Below, in pieces: positions 34,735 to 43,223 of a stretch of 64,000 nt of DNA. The first letter of the stretch is position 1. Each line of letters begins with the position of its first letter. The position numbers and the translations under genes were made by a program. The notes under the pieces are model-generated. The model searched no databases. It saw nothing but the letters and a program-made list of their open reading frames with translations, and was not told the origin of the DNA. Source of the stretch: Arthrobacter yangruifuii (lineage in GTDB: Bacteria > Actinomycetota > Actinomycetes > Actinomycetales > Micrococcaceae); NCBI RefSeq assembly GCF_009192775.1, contig NZ_VTFX01000004.1, positions 434,001 to 498,000 of the forward strand, written 5' to 3'.

Positions 34735-36987
34735 ATGACGACGATCCACACACCCCCCTCAGCCGGCGGGCATGCTCCTGTTTCACCATCCTTTAATGCC
34801 CTCGGCGATGATTATTTCCGCGACCCGGCAAAGCACTTTGCAGGTGTCCGAGAAGCCACACCTGTCTTTTGGTACGACTATCTGAATGCCTGGATCGTCA
34901 CCTCCCGTGAAGACTGCCTCGAGGTCCTGGGTGACTGGCAGTTATTCTCCTCAGCGCAGAACTCTGCCGCCGAAGTGCCATCGCAGCACCATGCGGTTTA
35001 TCCCCCCGAGCTGATCTCGATGATGATCGTGGGCCAGGACCCTCCCACGCATACCCGTTCCCGTCAGGTGGCCCAGCGAGGCTTCACCAAGGAGCGAATG
35101 GAACGGCTGCGTCCTGAGATCGAGGCGCGCGCCCATCGGATTATCGACAAATTCGAGGCGAACGGTTCCGCCAACCTTATGGAGGAGTATTCGCTCGAAC
35201 TGACTACCCAGACGATCATGGCCCTGCTGGGCCTCGGGTACGAATACGATCCCATGATGCGCCAGCTCCGCGATGATGAAGCAGCGATCCTGTCCTCGGC
35301 ACACGAGCCTCTGTTGGAGCCGCGGCGCAGCGAAGTCTGGGACCGCTTTGTTAACGCCAATCTGGTTCTCAGGGACATTATTGAATCTCGCCGGGAATCC
35401 GACGCCGATGACATTATCTCCGTCATGGCTTCGGCTAAGGACGCGCATGGCGCCTATATGCTGTCCACGGATTTGATTGGATTGCACCTCTCTGAGTTTG
35501 CGATGGCAGGTGCGGACACGACTGCGCAGGCTATGACCAATGCAGTCATATTCCTGTCGCAGCATCCAGACGCCTTGGCCGATGCCATCGCCGAGCCCAC
35601 GCTCTGGTCGAATGTGTTCGAGGAGACCGTCCGTCGCCGCCCGTCCTCCACCTTTACGTCGCGGACTGCCATGAAGGATGTCGAACTGTCCGGGGTCAGA
35701 ATCAGCAAGGGAGACATGATTTTTGTGTCCCTGGCCTCGGCAAATACCGATCCGACGTACGTCGACCGCCCCTTCGAATTCGATATCCATCGTCCCAACC
35801 CAACAGATCATCTGGCTTTTACCGCCGGTCGGCATACTTGTTTGGGCAACCCGTTGGCTCGGGCACAGGGTTCCACCGGCCTCAAAGTCCTGTTCGAACG
35901 GCTGCCGTCCATCCGGCCGTCGAATCCAGATGAACTCGACTTTCTGCGAATGGCGCTGCTGCCCGTCCGGCGGACGCTGCACGCCGCCTGGGATCTGGCC
36001 GATGTCGAACGCTCACGCGAACGGACCGTGCGCACTCTCAACCTCCAGGTGTCCAAACGCGTTACAGCCTCCGATGGCGTGATCAGTCTCGATCTAACCC
36101 ACCCGGACGGAGGCGAACTTCCGCAGTGGAAGGCCGGCGCTCATGTGGATCTTCATCTGGCCGGGACGGGGGGCCAGAGGATTGTCCGCCAGTATTCGCT
36201 GTGTTCGGATCCTGAAGACCTGTCGAGTTACCGTATCGGTGTCCTGCGTGAGCCGGCAGGAAGGGGCGGATCTGCAGCAATTCACGACCTCCTGGTTGAA
36301 GGCAGCACGGTGACTGTGTCCTGGCCACGCAACAACTTCCGCCTGAATCCGACCAGGAACTACCTTTTCATTGCCGGCGGCATTGGGATTACTCCGATCC
36401 TGGCGATGGTGCGCGAAGCCGAACGTACCGGAACCAACTGGCAGCTTATTTATGGGGGTAGGACGAGGAACTCCATGGCGTTCCTTGAGGAATTGGCACC
36501 TTATGGCAGCCGGGTGACCGTGGTACCGCAGGATGAGTTTGGCCATATTGACCTGCCCGGAATTCTCAGGGACTCCCGGGAGGATACCCTCGTCTACGCC
36601 TGCGGCCCGGAACCCTTACTCCGTGCTACAGAATCCAATGCCGCGCACTGGCCGAAGGATTCACTGCGCCTTGAACGGTTCGCACCAAAGATCTTTGACG
36701 CTCCGACCGTAAATCTGCCCTTTGAAGTCGAATTTTCCATGTCGAAAAAGACTGTCGTGGTTCATGCGGACGAATCGATTCTGGAAGCCGCAGAAAGAAT
36801 TGGTCTACCTGTCATCTCCTCTTGCAAGGAGGGTACGTGCGGAACGTGTGAGACCCCCGTCATCGAGGGACAGGTCGACCATCGGGACTCGATCCTCTCG
36901 CCCACTGAGCAGCAAGCCAACGAAACTATGATGATCTGTGTCTCACGCGCCACCGGCACGTGTCCGCGGCTGATTCTGGACGCCTGA
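34735..36987 (+). CDS. Self-sufficient cytochrome P450 fused to a phthalate-dioxygenase-type reductase (CYP116B-like)
   Basis: 750 residues from ATG 34735, behind GAGGAGAA. P450 domain 1-415: I-helix AGADTT at 259-263, ExxR at E297/R300, haem loop FTAGRHTCLG with C369. Linker, then FMN-binding reductase (RQYS at 485-488), NAD-binding GGIGITP at 548-554 and CGPEP at 623, then a plant-type 2Fe2S domain with C697, C702, C705 and C735. The order P450-FMN-NAD-2Fe2S is that of CYP116B enzymes such as P450RhF (about 770 residues), which need only NAD(P)H and O2. Typical reactions are aromatic or benzylic hydroxylation and O-dealkylation; the substrate here is unknown. Confidence 0.95.
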   Translation: MTTIHTPPSAGGHAPVSPSFNALGDDYFRDPAKHFAGVREATPVFWYDYLNAWIVTSREDCLEVLGDWQLFSSAQNSAAEVPSQHHAVYPPELISMMIVGQDPPTHTRSRQVAQRGFTKERMERLRPEIEARAHRIIDKFEANGSANLMEEYSLELTTQTIMALLGLGYEYDPMMRQLRDDEAAILSSAHEPLLEPRRSEVWDRFVNANLVLRDIIESRRESDADDIISVMASAKDAHGAYMLSTDLIGLHLSEFAMAGADTTAQAMTNAVIFLSQHPDALADAIAEPTLWSNVFEETVRRRPSSTFTSRTAMKDVELSGVRISKGDMIFVSLASANTDPTYVDRPFEFDIHRPNPTDHLAFTAGRHTCLGNPLARAQGSTGLKVLFERLPSIRPSNPDELDFLRMALLPVRRTLHAAWDLADVERSRERTVRTLNLQVSKRVTASDGVISLDLTHPDGGELPQWKAGAHVDLHLAGTGGQRIVRQYSLCSDPEDLSSYRIGVLREPAGRGGSAAIHDLLVEGSTVTVSWPRNNFRLNPTRNYLFIAGGIGITPILAMVREAERTGTNWQLIYGGRTRNSMAFLEELAPYGSRVTVVPQDEFGHIDLPGILRDSREDTLVYACGPEPLLRATESNAAHWPKDSLRLERFAPKIFDAPTVNLPFEVEFSMSKKTVVVHADESILEAAERIGLPVISSCKEGTCGTCETPVIEGQVDHRDSILSPTEQQANETMMICVSRATGTCPRLILDA

Positions 36988-37004
36988 GCGGCCGCAGGTC
37001 TCGT

Positions 37005-37043
37005 GAGCCGGTGTGTCCGCACGGAATGCAGACACACCGGCTC
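37005..37043. terminator. Hairpin between convergent P450 and HtaA genes
   Basis: 13-bp perfect stem (37005-37017 with 37031-37043) and a 13-base loop; no T-run. It lies 18 bases after the P450 stop. Confidence 0.7.
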
Positions 37044-37220
37044 GCTCATGCCGGAGGCAAGGACGCGGTCACCTTTTCCGCCGCCCCTGGAGAAGTTCGG
37101 GTGGCGAACCGTCTTATGCACCACAGTCCCTGTCTGGGTTTAGCTCGTTCCGGCCGGGAAACTGCGCTGGAGACGGTCAGACAAAGGGGGTTATGCACTG
37201 CCGCTTCCTTGCCGCCGTAG

Positions 37221-37697
37221 TCAGTGAGTTGCTTCCATCGCCACAGTGACGACATCCAATTCCGAACCAGGATCGTACATCTCGTTAAACATTCCCACTG
37301 CATCGGGCAGCAGGAACGACCTGTAGGTTCGTCGCGTCGTGTCCTGGGTTGACACTTCAACAAGTCTGGCAACTTCGAAGTGTTCAGGTTGCGTGCCGTC
37401 CATCCCCGAATCGAATTCGAACGCCAGTACTAGATCCAGGTCGGACCATCTGACCACGGGATTCTTCAGCGACAGCCGCATCATGCCTCCGTGCGCTACG
37501 AAGACCGCCCACCCTTCGGACATCCATACAACGTTTCCGCTCCCCGCTTTGACAGGGAACTGGATGACATTCCCGGGCCCGATAGAGGCGTGGTCGGACA
37601 CGGTGAGACTGAAGTCGGCCTGTCGCGAGACGTAGTCCCTGAACGAGTCCTTGATTCCCCAGCTAAGAGACCCAACGGTTTCAGTGTGCTTATGCAT
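37221..37697 (-). CDS. Solitary HtaA (haem-binding) domain protein, no signal peptide
   Basis: 158 residues from ATG 37697, behind GAAGGA. The opening GSLSWGIKDSFRDYV is the signature of the HtaA domain, known from corynebacterial surface haem-uptake proteins, where a Tyr and His pair binds haem. Here the domain stands alone, with neither signal sequence nor anchor helix, so it should be cytoplasmic. It lies between the P450 gene and the ring-hydroxylase gene, divergent from the latter. Haem binding or supply to the P450, or a non-haem ligand role, is inference. Confidence 0.8.
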   Translation of the reverse strand: MHKHTETVGSLSWGIKDSFRDYVSRQADFSLTVSDHASIGPGNVIQFPVKAGSGNVVWMSEGWAVFVAHGGMMRLSLKNPVVRWSDLDLVLAFEFDSGMDGTQPEHFEVARLVEVSTQDTTRRTYRSFLLPDAVGMFNEMYDPGSELDVVTVAMEATH

Positions 37698-38113
37698 AGG
37701 GGTCCTTCGGATATGGCTTGTGTGTGGTCGTCATAACTGACCCTGCCGACCCTCCGGGACAGATATTGCTAGTGCCGCTTTGTACCTAGCGTCTAACTAG
37801 TGTCGACACCATAGCAGAGGGAGAGCTAAAAATGATTACCTTTGTTTGCTGGATCATACCCCAAGGCGACATTCTGCAGATTCGATTCGAAGAGAACGGG
37901 CAGCACCTTCGGGGTCGAATCAGAAGGTGTTTCTCGGCGCTGCGAGGAAACACGGGAAATCTTCACGCTCCCCGGTACGGCGCCTGACATCCGCTCTGGC
38001 CATTGCATGTGCTCGAGGCGAAATGATCGGAAGTCCACATATTAGGACAAAGGTCTTGAATATTAGGACACGCGGCGGTTAGGCTGAGCGGAACATCCCC
38101 GGGGAGGACGACT
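37698..38113. promoter_or_regulatory. 416-bp divergent promoter region (HtaA / ring-hydroxylase)
   Basis: No convincing gene. It holds CTAGTG/CTAGCG repeats at 37769, 37786 and 37797, and a perfect 10-bp palindrome GTGTCGACAC at 37800-37809, whose TGTCGACAC also occurs at 32482. A direct repeat at 38039-38070 precedes the hydroxylase gene. GGGGAGG (38101-38107) is its ribosome binding site. Confidence 0.55.
38039..38070 (+). promoter_or_regulatory. Direct repeat upstream of ring-hydroxylase gene
   Basis: ATATTAGGACA occurs at 38039-38049 and 38060-38070, 21 bases apart start to start (two helical turns), 44 bases before the ATG. The first copy is also part of GTCC-N8-GGAC (38033-38048). Candidate binding site for the IclR protein encoded at 41657. 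Confidence 0.55.
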
Positions 38114-39712
38114 ATGAGCACACGAGAAAACACGACCGAAACCGATGTCGTCATTGTCGGGGCAGGGCCAGTGGGTATGACTGCAGCAGCTTTACTGGCT
38201 GCTCGTGGTATTCGCGTCATAATCCTGGAGCAACGTCTGGGTACCAGTGACGAACCGAAGGCCATCAGCGTCGACGACGAGGCGCTGCGGACGTATCAGC
38301 AAGCCGGGATCGTCGACGAAATATGCAGCATCATTGTTCCAGGCACCGGCACCCGCTATTACGACGCTGACAATGAGCCCTTGTTCCAGGCCCGTGCCGG
38401 GGTCCCGTATCGCCTTGGCCATCCCTTCAAGAACCCGTTTGCCCAACCCGACCTGGAGCGCATCCTCGCAGCTTTCCTCGACGCCCACGACCTGGTGACA
38501 GTCCACTTCGGTACCCGTATGACCGGACTGGATGAAAAAGACGCTCAGGCCTGCGTAACTGCCGAAGCTGACGACGGAACCAAGTACTTCAGCGCCAAGT
38601 TCGTCCTCGGTGCAGACGGCGGCCGATCGATCGTTCGCGAACTGAAGTTCGGCAACGCCATGAGTGGCCGCAGCTACCCAAACGTGTGGCTGGTAGCAGA
38701 CACCCTTGAGGACCCCCACACGGAACGCTATGGAATGCATCATGGGGACCCCAACCGACCCCACGTAATAGTGCCGGGACTCGACGGGCGTTGCCGCTAC
38801 GAGTTCCTGCTCTTCGAGGGGGAGGGACAGCCTGGCGATATCCCGGACATCGAGCTGATTCGCACCTTGGTCGCCCCCTACCGGGCCATCGAGAAACATC
38901 ACATTGAACGGTCCGTGAACTACCGCTTCAATGCCGTCAACGCCGACAGGTACAGGGCAGGCAGGTTCTTTGTCCTCGGGGACGCAGCACACATGATGCC
39001 GCCGTTCGCCGGCCAGGGACTGAACTCAGGAATTCGGGACAGCGCCAACCTCTGCTGGAAGATCGCCGAAGTCATACAGGGAAAGGCCCCGGACTCGATC
39101 TTGGGCACCTATGAGGCCGAGCGCAAACCTCACGCGGCAGCCGTCATTGCACAGTCCATTCGTCTGGGAAGCATCGTCATGACCACCAACCAAAGGGTGG
39201 CCCGATACCGCGATGACTTGGTCAGAAGGGCTTTGGGAACCGAAGACGGCAGGGCCTTCCTCGAGGAGATGCGTTACCGCCCAATCGCCCACTTTGGCGG
39301 TGAGCTCACCGCGACCGCGGACGCCGGCTACGTCATCGGACAGCCGCTGGTCTATGACACCCGCTCGCGCAGCAGCAACCGTTTGGATGAAGTCGTCGGC
39401 ACCGGGTGGGTCCTCTACGGGGTAGACATTGATCCCGCTGAGTGGGCGAAAGCAGACGCCCTGGCAGCACGATTCGATGCAACGCGGTGGCACGTCCCCT
39501 TCGGTGATACCCAACCACGCACGGATGCTGTGGACGGCGTGCTGATCGATCTCGACGGCGGCCTGTATCGCGAATTTGGTTCGTTCCGAAACAAGTTCGT
39601 ACTCCAGCGTCCTGACCATTTCACTTCAGCCGTCTTCGCCCCGTCCGACATCGCAGCAGTCCTCAACGCAACCGCCGTCTGGCGAACCGAGGCTCTGACT
39701 CTCAACTCCTAA
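38114..39712 (+). CDS. FAD-dependent aromatic monooxygenase (MhpA/PheA-like)
   Basis: 532 residues. Class A flavoprotein hydroxylase: GAGPVG at 16-21 with E39 at the end of beta2, the DG motif in GADGGRS (166-172), and the second FAD motif VLGDAAHMMPPFAGQGLNSG (288-307). The thioredoxin-like C-terminus (from about 400) is as in MhpA and phenol hydroxylases. It inserts one oxygen ortho or para to a phenolic OH using NAD(P)H. First gene of a rightward run with the extradiol dioxygenase and FAA hydrolase, so it likely makes the catechol or trihydroxybenzene that the dioxygenase opens. Confidence 0.9.
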   Translation: MSTRENTTETDVVIVGAGPVGMTAAALLAARGIRVIILEQRLGTSDEPKAISVDDEALRTYQQAGIVDEICSIIVPGTGTRYYDADNEPLFQARAGVPYRLGHPFKNPFAQPDLERILAAFLDAHDLVTVHFGTRMTGLDEKDAQACVTAEADDGTKYFSAKFVLGADGGRSIVRELKFGNAMSGRSYPNVWLVADTLEDPHTERYGMHHGDPNRPHVIVPGLDGRCRYEFLLFEGEGQPGDIPDIELIRTLVAPYRAIEKHHIERSVNYRFNAVNADRYRAGRFFVLGDAAHMMPPFAGQGLNSGIRDSANLCWKIAEVIQGKAPDSILGTYEAERKPHAAAVIAQSIRLGSIVMTTNQRVARYRDDLVRRALGTEDGRAFLEEMRYRPIAHFGGELTATADAGYVIGQPLVYDTRSRSSNRLDEVVGTGWVLYGVDIDPAEWAKADALAARFDATRWHVPFGDTQPRTDAVDGVLIDLDGGLYREFGSFRNKFVLQRPDHFTSAVFAPSDIAAVLNATAVWRTEALTLNS

Positions 39713-39744
39713 CAAGTCCTCAAAGAAGAGAAGGAAGCATCACT

Positions 39745-40680
39745 ATGGACACCCCAGAACGCCTAGCACAGGAAGAAAAAGGCACCGCCGGTTTCCTCAG
39801 CGACACCGCCGTGTCCCACATCGGCTTGACTGTCCCCGACATTGATGCCACCGAGAAGTTTTACCTTCGGGTCTTGGGCCTGGTGCGTCAGACCGAATTA
39901 CCAAACGGTGTTCGTCTGGGCTGGGGACCTCACGGGCACCATGTGGTGGACCTCTTCCAAGGGCCGAAGGGCCTTGCCTACTACGGCTTCGAAGTGCGGG
40001 ATGAAAACGGCATCGCGGGACTCCGCGGACGCCTCTTCGAAGCCGGAGTTGAGTTCGCCGACATGAACCCCGAGGACATTACCGCTCCGGCAGGCATGCC
40101 TGAGGGTATTACCTTTACTGACCCAGACGGCACTCGTGTGCACTTCCATTCACAAGTGCAGCGCCAGGGCGAAACGACGTCGGACTCAGGACGTCGCCCC
40201 GTAAAGTTCCAGCACACTACCCTCGGTACGTCCGATGTGGCCCGGATGGTGGATTTCTACACGACGATTGTCGGCTTCCGCATCTCGGACCAGTTGCGGG
40301 ACGGCAACTTCTGCTGGTTGCGCTCGGACAAGGACCACCACACCCTCGCTGTGGTGTTTACCGGCAAAGGCGGAGACCTCGATCACTACTCCTACGATTT
40401 GGCGGAATGGGAAGATTTCAAGGCATGGTGCGACCGCCTCACGGTACTGAATGTCGACGTCGCCTGGGGCCCCGGCCGCCACGGTCCTGGCAACAACCTC
40501 TTCGTCTTTTTTAATGACCCGGCCGGCAACCACATCGAGCTCTCCGCGGAAATGGAGAAGTTTTACGACGATCGCGTGAACTATCTGCCTCGCGTCTGGA
40601 ATCCGATCCCGAACAGCGTCAACCTGTGGGGTGGCCAATTACCACGATGGCGCAAAGTCAGCGAAGGAAACCCCGTCTGA
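39745..40680 (+). CDS. Two-domain VOC extradiol (catechol 2,3-) dioxygenase
   Basis: 311 residues, two vicinal-oxygen-chelate modules. The C-terminal module supplies the iron ligands H157 (FQHTTLGT), H214 (DLDHYSYDL) and E265 (NHIELSAE); the N-terminal module (HIGLTVPDIDATEKFY) is structural. Type I extradiol dioxygenases of about this length cleave catechols beside the two hydroxyls. 32 bases after the hydroxylase gene, with GAAGGAAG as ribosome binding site. Precise catechol unknown. Confidence 0.92.
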   Translation: MDTPERLAQEEKGTAGFLSDTAVSHIGLTVPDIDATEKFYLRVLGLVRQTELPNGVRLGWGPHGHHVVDLFQGPKGLAYYGFEVRDENGIAGLRGRLFEAGVEFADMNPEDITAPAGMPEGITFTDPDGTRVHFHSQVQRQGETTSDSGRRPVKFQHTTLGTSDVARMVDFYTTIVGFRISDQLRDGNFCWLRSDKDHHTLAVVFTGKGGDLDHYSYDLAEWEDFKAWCDRLTVLNVDVAWGPGRHGPGNNLFVFFNDPAGNHIELSAEMEKFYDDRVNYLPRVWNPIPNSVNLWGGQLPRWRKVSEGNPV

Positions 40681-40713
40681 ATCCGCTCCCGATAGAACCA
40701 GGAAACGCTAGTT

Positions 40714-41541
40714 ATGGCATACGTAAATTACACATACCAAGACAGGGACCACGTCGGTGAGGTCACGGGCAACATCATCACACCCCTCGAGGGAATCACG
40801 TCCGTCGGACCCGACACCAGCAAAGAGGTGTTGGACAACGCCATTCGGCTAGAGGCCACCCAGCTAAGCCTCTCGGAAGTCACCCTTCGCGCAGCATCAC
40901 CGTGCGCAGGCAAGGTCGTGTGCGTCGGTCTGAACTACAAATCCCACGTCGCCGAAACAAACCGGGACTTACCCACCTACCCCGTAATGTTTCCAAAGTT
41001 CGCGTCGAGCCTGATCGGCCCCACTGCCGACATTCAACTTCCGCCTGAAGCTACCCAATTTGACTATGAGGGTGAGCTTGCGGTGATCATTGGTCGTGCC
41101 GGACGCCGTATCACCGAGGCGAACGCCTTGAAGCATGTGCTGGGCTACGCAGTCTGCAACGACGTGACGGTGCGTAACTACCAGTACAAGACGCACCAAT
41201 GGATGCAGGGCAAGGCATGGGACAATTCCACGCCTCTGGGGCCCTACATCGTCACCCCCAGCGAGGTGGATCTGGCCACCGCCGGCATCAGCACTGTGCT
41301 CAACGGGGAAGTCGTGCAGAAATCTGACCTGTCCTACTTGATCTTCAGTATCCCGAGTTTAATTGCCATAATCTCCGAGTTCACTGAGCTGCAGCCCGGC
41401 GATGTGATCCTCACGGGCACCCCCTCCGGCGTCGGCTACCGTCGGGACCCGCAGCTATTCCTCCAAGAAGGCGACATCGTCACGGTGAGCATCGAGGGGG
41501 TCGGATCCGTATCAAACAAAGTCGTTGCCGAGTCAGTGTAG
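40714..41541 (+). CDS. Fumarylacetoacetate hydrolase family protein
   Basis: 275 residues. FAH fold with metal ligands E119, E121 (FDYEGELAVIIG) and D150 (AVCNDVTVRNYQ), and the GTPSGVG loop. Members cleave C-C bonds of acylpyruvates or isomerise/decarboxylate meta-cleavage products. Following the dioxygenase by 33 bases, it probably processes the ring-opened product. No separate meta-cleavage alpha/beta hydrolase is present in the island, which favours acylpyruvate hydrolysis. Confidence 0.9.
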   Translation: MAYVNYTYQDRDHVGEVTGNIITPLEGITSVGPDTSKEVLDNAIRLEATQLSLSEVTLRAASPCAGKVVCVGLNYKSHVAETNRDLPTYPVMFPKFASSLIGPTADIQLPPEATQFDYEGELAVIIGRAGRRITEANALKHVLGYAVCNDVTVRNYQYKTHQWMQGKAWDNSTPLGPYIVTPSEVDLATAGISTVLNGEVVQKSDLSYLIFSIPSLIAIISEFTELQPGDVILTGTPSGVGYRRDPQLFLQEGDIVTVSIEGVGSVSNKVVAESV

Positions 41542-41656
41542 TCCCCCTCCAAACGAACTCTCCCAGGTTGCGCCGCAGGCAACGGGCGGACTTCACCGGT
41601 CTGGCTGTTTGGTGTCCCTGGCTAGTCCGCTGCATCCTCCCGCTAGGCTGATAAAC

Positions 41657-42448
41657 ATGGATGCACCGACAACAAGCAGTGGTTACCGGGACCGCAACAG
41701 CACCGCTGACCGGGCCCTGACGATACTTGAGATGTTCAGCGATACCCAGCCGTCCATTTCAGCCCTTGACGTCGCCGACAGCCTGTCCGTTGCCCGCTCT
41801 ACAGCCTACCGCTACCTCGAATCCTTAGTTTCGCGCGGATACCTGGAAGAGTCGCCTGGTGGAGGATTCCGCTTAGGGATCATGGTTCTGAAACTCGCCC
41901 GGGTTGCTCGGAGCGGTTTTGGGCTTTCCGAGGTGGCTCTGCCCAGAATGCGGGAGCTGTGCAGCGAGTTCGGCCAAACCGTTGTACTGACTCGCCGGGC
42001 AGGTGCGTCCGTTGTGTGCTTGGAACGTGAACTGCCATCTGGCCAGCTGCTGCGTATCTCCTATGAGCGCGGCAGCCAGCTCCCTCTGACTGCAGGCGCC
42101 TCGGCGCTCGTACTCCTGGCGTGGCTGCGTGAATCAGAAGTCCGCGAACTGTTGTCCTTGAATAATCGCCCCCAGTTCACCGAGCGGACCCTCACTGGTG
42201 TGGATGAGCTTGTTACGCGGTTGAAGCAAATTCGCGCACTCGGATACAGCATCTCGCACGGAGAGGTCGATCCCGATGCATTGGGTATCGCTTGCCCGCT
42301 CTTCGGTCACCGACATGAAGTGGTTGCCGGGCTGAGCATTATCGGGTTGGGGAGCCGGATCAGTGAGCAAGAGCGTGAACAAATGATCGCGGCGCTAAGG
42401 GCAGCCGCACGGGACATCGGAGAAACCCTGGCCCTCTCGGCCGGTTAG
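41657..42448 (+). CDS. IclR family transcriptional regulator
   Basis: 263 residues from ATG 41657. N-terminal winged helix (ADRALTILEMFSDTQPSISALDVADSLSVARSTAYRYLESL at about 16-57) and C-terminal effector-binding IclR domain (LCLERELPSGQLLRISYERGSQLPLTAGASAL region and IACPLFGHRHEVVAGLSIIG). Last gene of the island, in the direction of the dioxygenase and FAA hydrolase. Such regulators usually sense an aromatic intermediate; the repeats at 38039-38070 and the two sites at 32346 and 32554 are candidate targets. Confidence 0.9.
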   Translation: MDAPTTSSGYRDRNSTADRALTILEMFSDTQPSISALDVADSLSVARSTAYRYLESLVSRGYLEESPGGGFRLGIMVLKLARVARSGFGLSEVALPRMRELCSEFGQTVVLTRRAGASVVCLERELPSGQLLRISYERGSQLPLTAGASALVLLAWLRESEVRELLSLNNRPQFTERTLTGVDELVTRLKQIRALGYSISHGEVDPDALGIACPLFGHRHEVVAGLSIIGLGSRISEQEREQMIAALRAAARDIGETLALSAG

Positions 42449-42576
42449 AGCAAACCCGAATTGCCGCGCCTGTATCTTCTCGTTGGGACGTCTGGGAGAC
42501 GCTAGTAGTAGTTCAACAATCGGTCGCGGCAACAGGGCCCCGGCCCCGGCCCGCCCTTTCGATGCAGACCGTACCA

Positions 42577-42596
42577 CCGAGGCTGTCCAGCCTCGG
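42577..42596. terminator. Near-perfect palindrome downstream of the iclR-type gene
   Basis: CCGAGGCTG-TC-CAGCCTCGG: 9-bp arms with a 2-base centre, no T-run. It could be a terminator or a protein-binding palindrome; it lies 128 bases after the stop and 61 bases before the next gene. Confidence 0.4.
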
Positions 42597-42657
42597 CCGA
42601 CACATTTCACTTCGGCTGCCTCTGGCGAGAACGCTGCGGTTGCACTAGCCTCCCTGC

Positions 42658-42879
42658 ATGAAGGCAGGTTGGGAGCGCGACCATGTTCGGCAAATGGTCG
42701 CGGTAATGCTGAGTACGTTCGTTGCTCTCTGGCTGCTCCTCCTGCTGCCGTTCGATGAGCCCTGGAACTGGTTGATGGTGTGCCTTTTCCTTGCGCTTAC
42801 CGCAGCTTCCCTCAGGATGCTGGCACAGCTCGTCCGCAGGAGGCGCCAGGAGTATTGGCACGAACGGGAAAAGGGATAA
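42658..42879 (+). CDS. Small two-helix membrane protein, probably leaderless
   Basis: 73 residues. Two hydrophobic helices (MVAVMLSTFVALWLLLLLPF; WNWLMVCLFLALTAASLRML) and a basic RRRRQEYWHEREKG tail. No Shine-Dalgarno precedes the ATG; instead TAGCCT at 42646-42651 ends 6 bases before it, fitting a -10 element of a leaderless transcript. The DUF4287 gene follows after 4 bases. No family recognised. Confidence 0.6.
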   Translation: MKAGWERDHVRQMVAVMLSTFVALWLLLLLPFDEPWNWLMVCLFLALTAASLRMLAQLVRRRRQEYWHEREKG

Positions 42880-42883
42880 CTAG

Positions 42884-43174
42884 ATGTCTTTCCAGGCCTA
42901 CCTCGACGCCATTGAGGACAAAACGGGACTAACACCGCGCCAACTCGTGGAGATAGCCGAAACCAAGGGTTTCAGCGGCGAAGGCGCCAAAGCCGGGGAC
43001 ATCCTCGAATGGCTCAAGACCGACTATGCAATTGGACGCGGACACGGGATGGCCCTCGTCCATGTCATCAGGAATGGCGCCCGGATAGACCAGAAACATG
43101 TCGGCACCACGGGAACCCACCGGGACGACGCGGACACCCTCTGGCTCGACGGCAAGGCGACCAAGCCCGCCTGA
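42884..43174 (+). CDS. DUF4287 domain protein
   Basis: 96 residues. MSFQAYLDAIEDKTGLTP and GDILEWLKTDYAIGRGHGMALVHVI match the DUF4287 helical domain as I recall it. AAGGGA lies 10 bases upstream of the ATG. Function unknown. Cotranscribed with the small membrane protein (4-base gap). It is followed by GC-rich tandem repeats. Confidence 0.85.
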   Translation: MSFQAYLDAIEDKTGLTPRQLVEIAETKGFSGEGAKAGDILEWLKTDYAIGRGHGMALVHVIRNGARIDQKHVGTTGTHRDDADTLWLDGKATKPA

Positions 43175-43223
43175 GCACCGCCGAGCCTTTCGTCAAGCGG
43201 AGGCGTGGACCGTCCGGAGGGGA

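Noticed and set aside
37842-38082. Small open frames in the HtaA/hydroxylase intergenic region
   Set aside because: No ribosome binding site, Arg/Ser-rich random composition, and overlap with promoter repeats.
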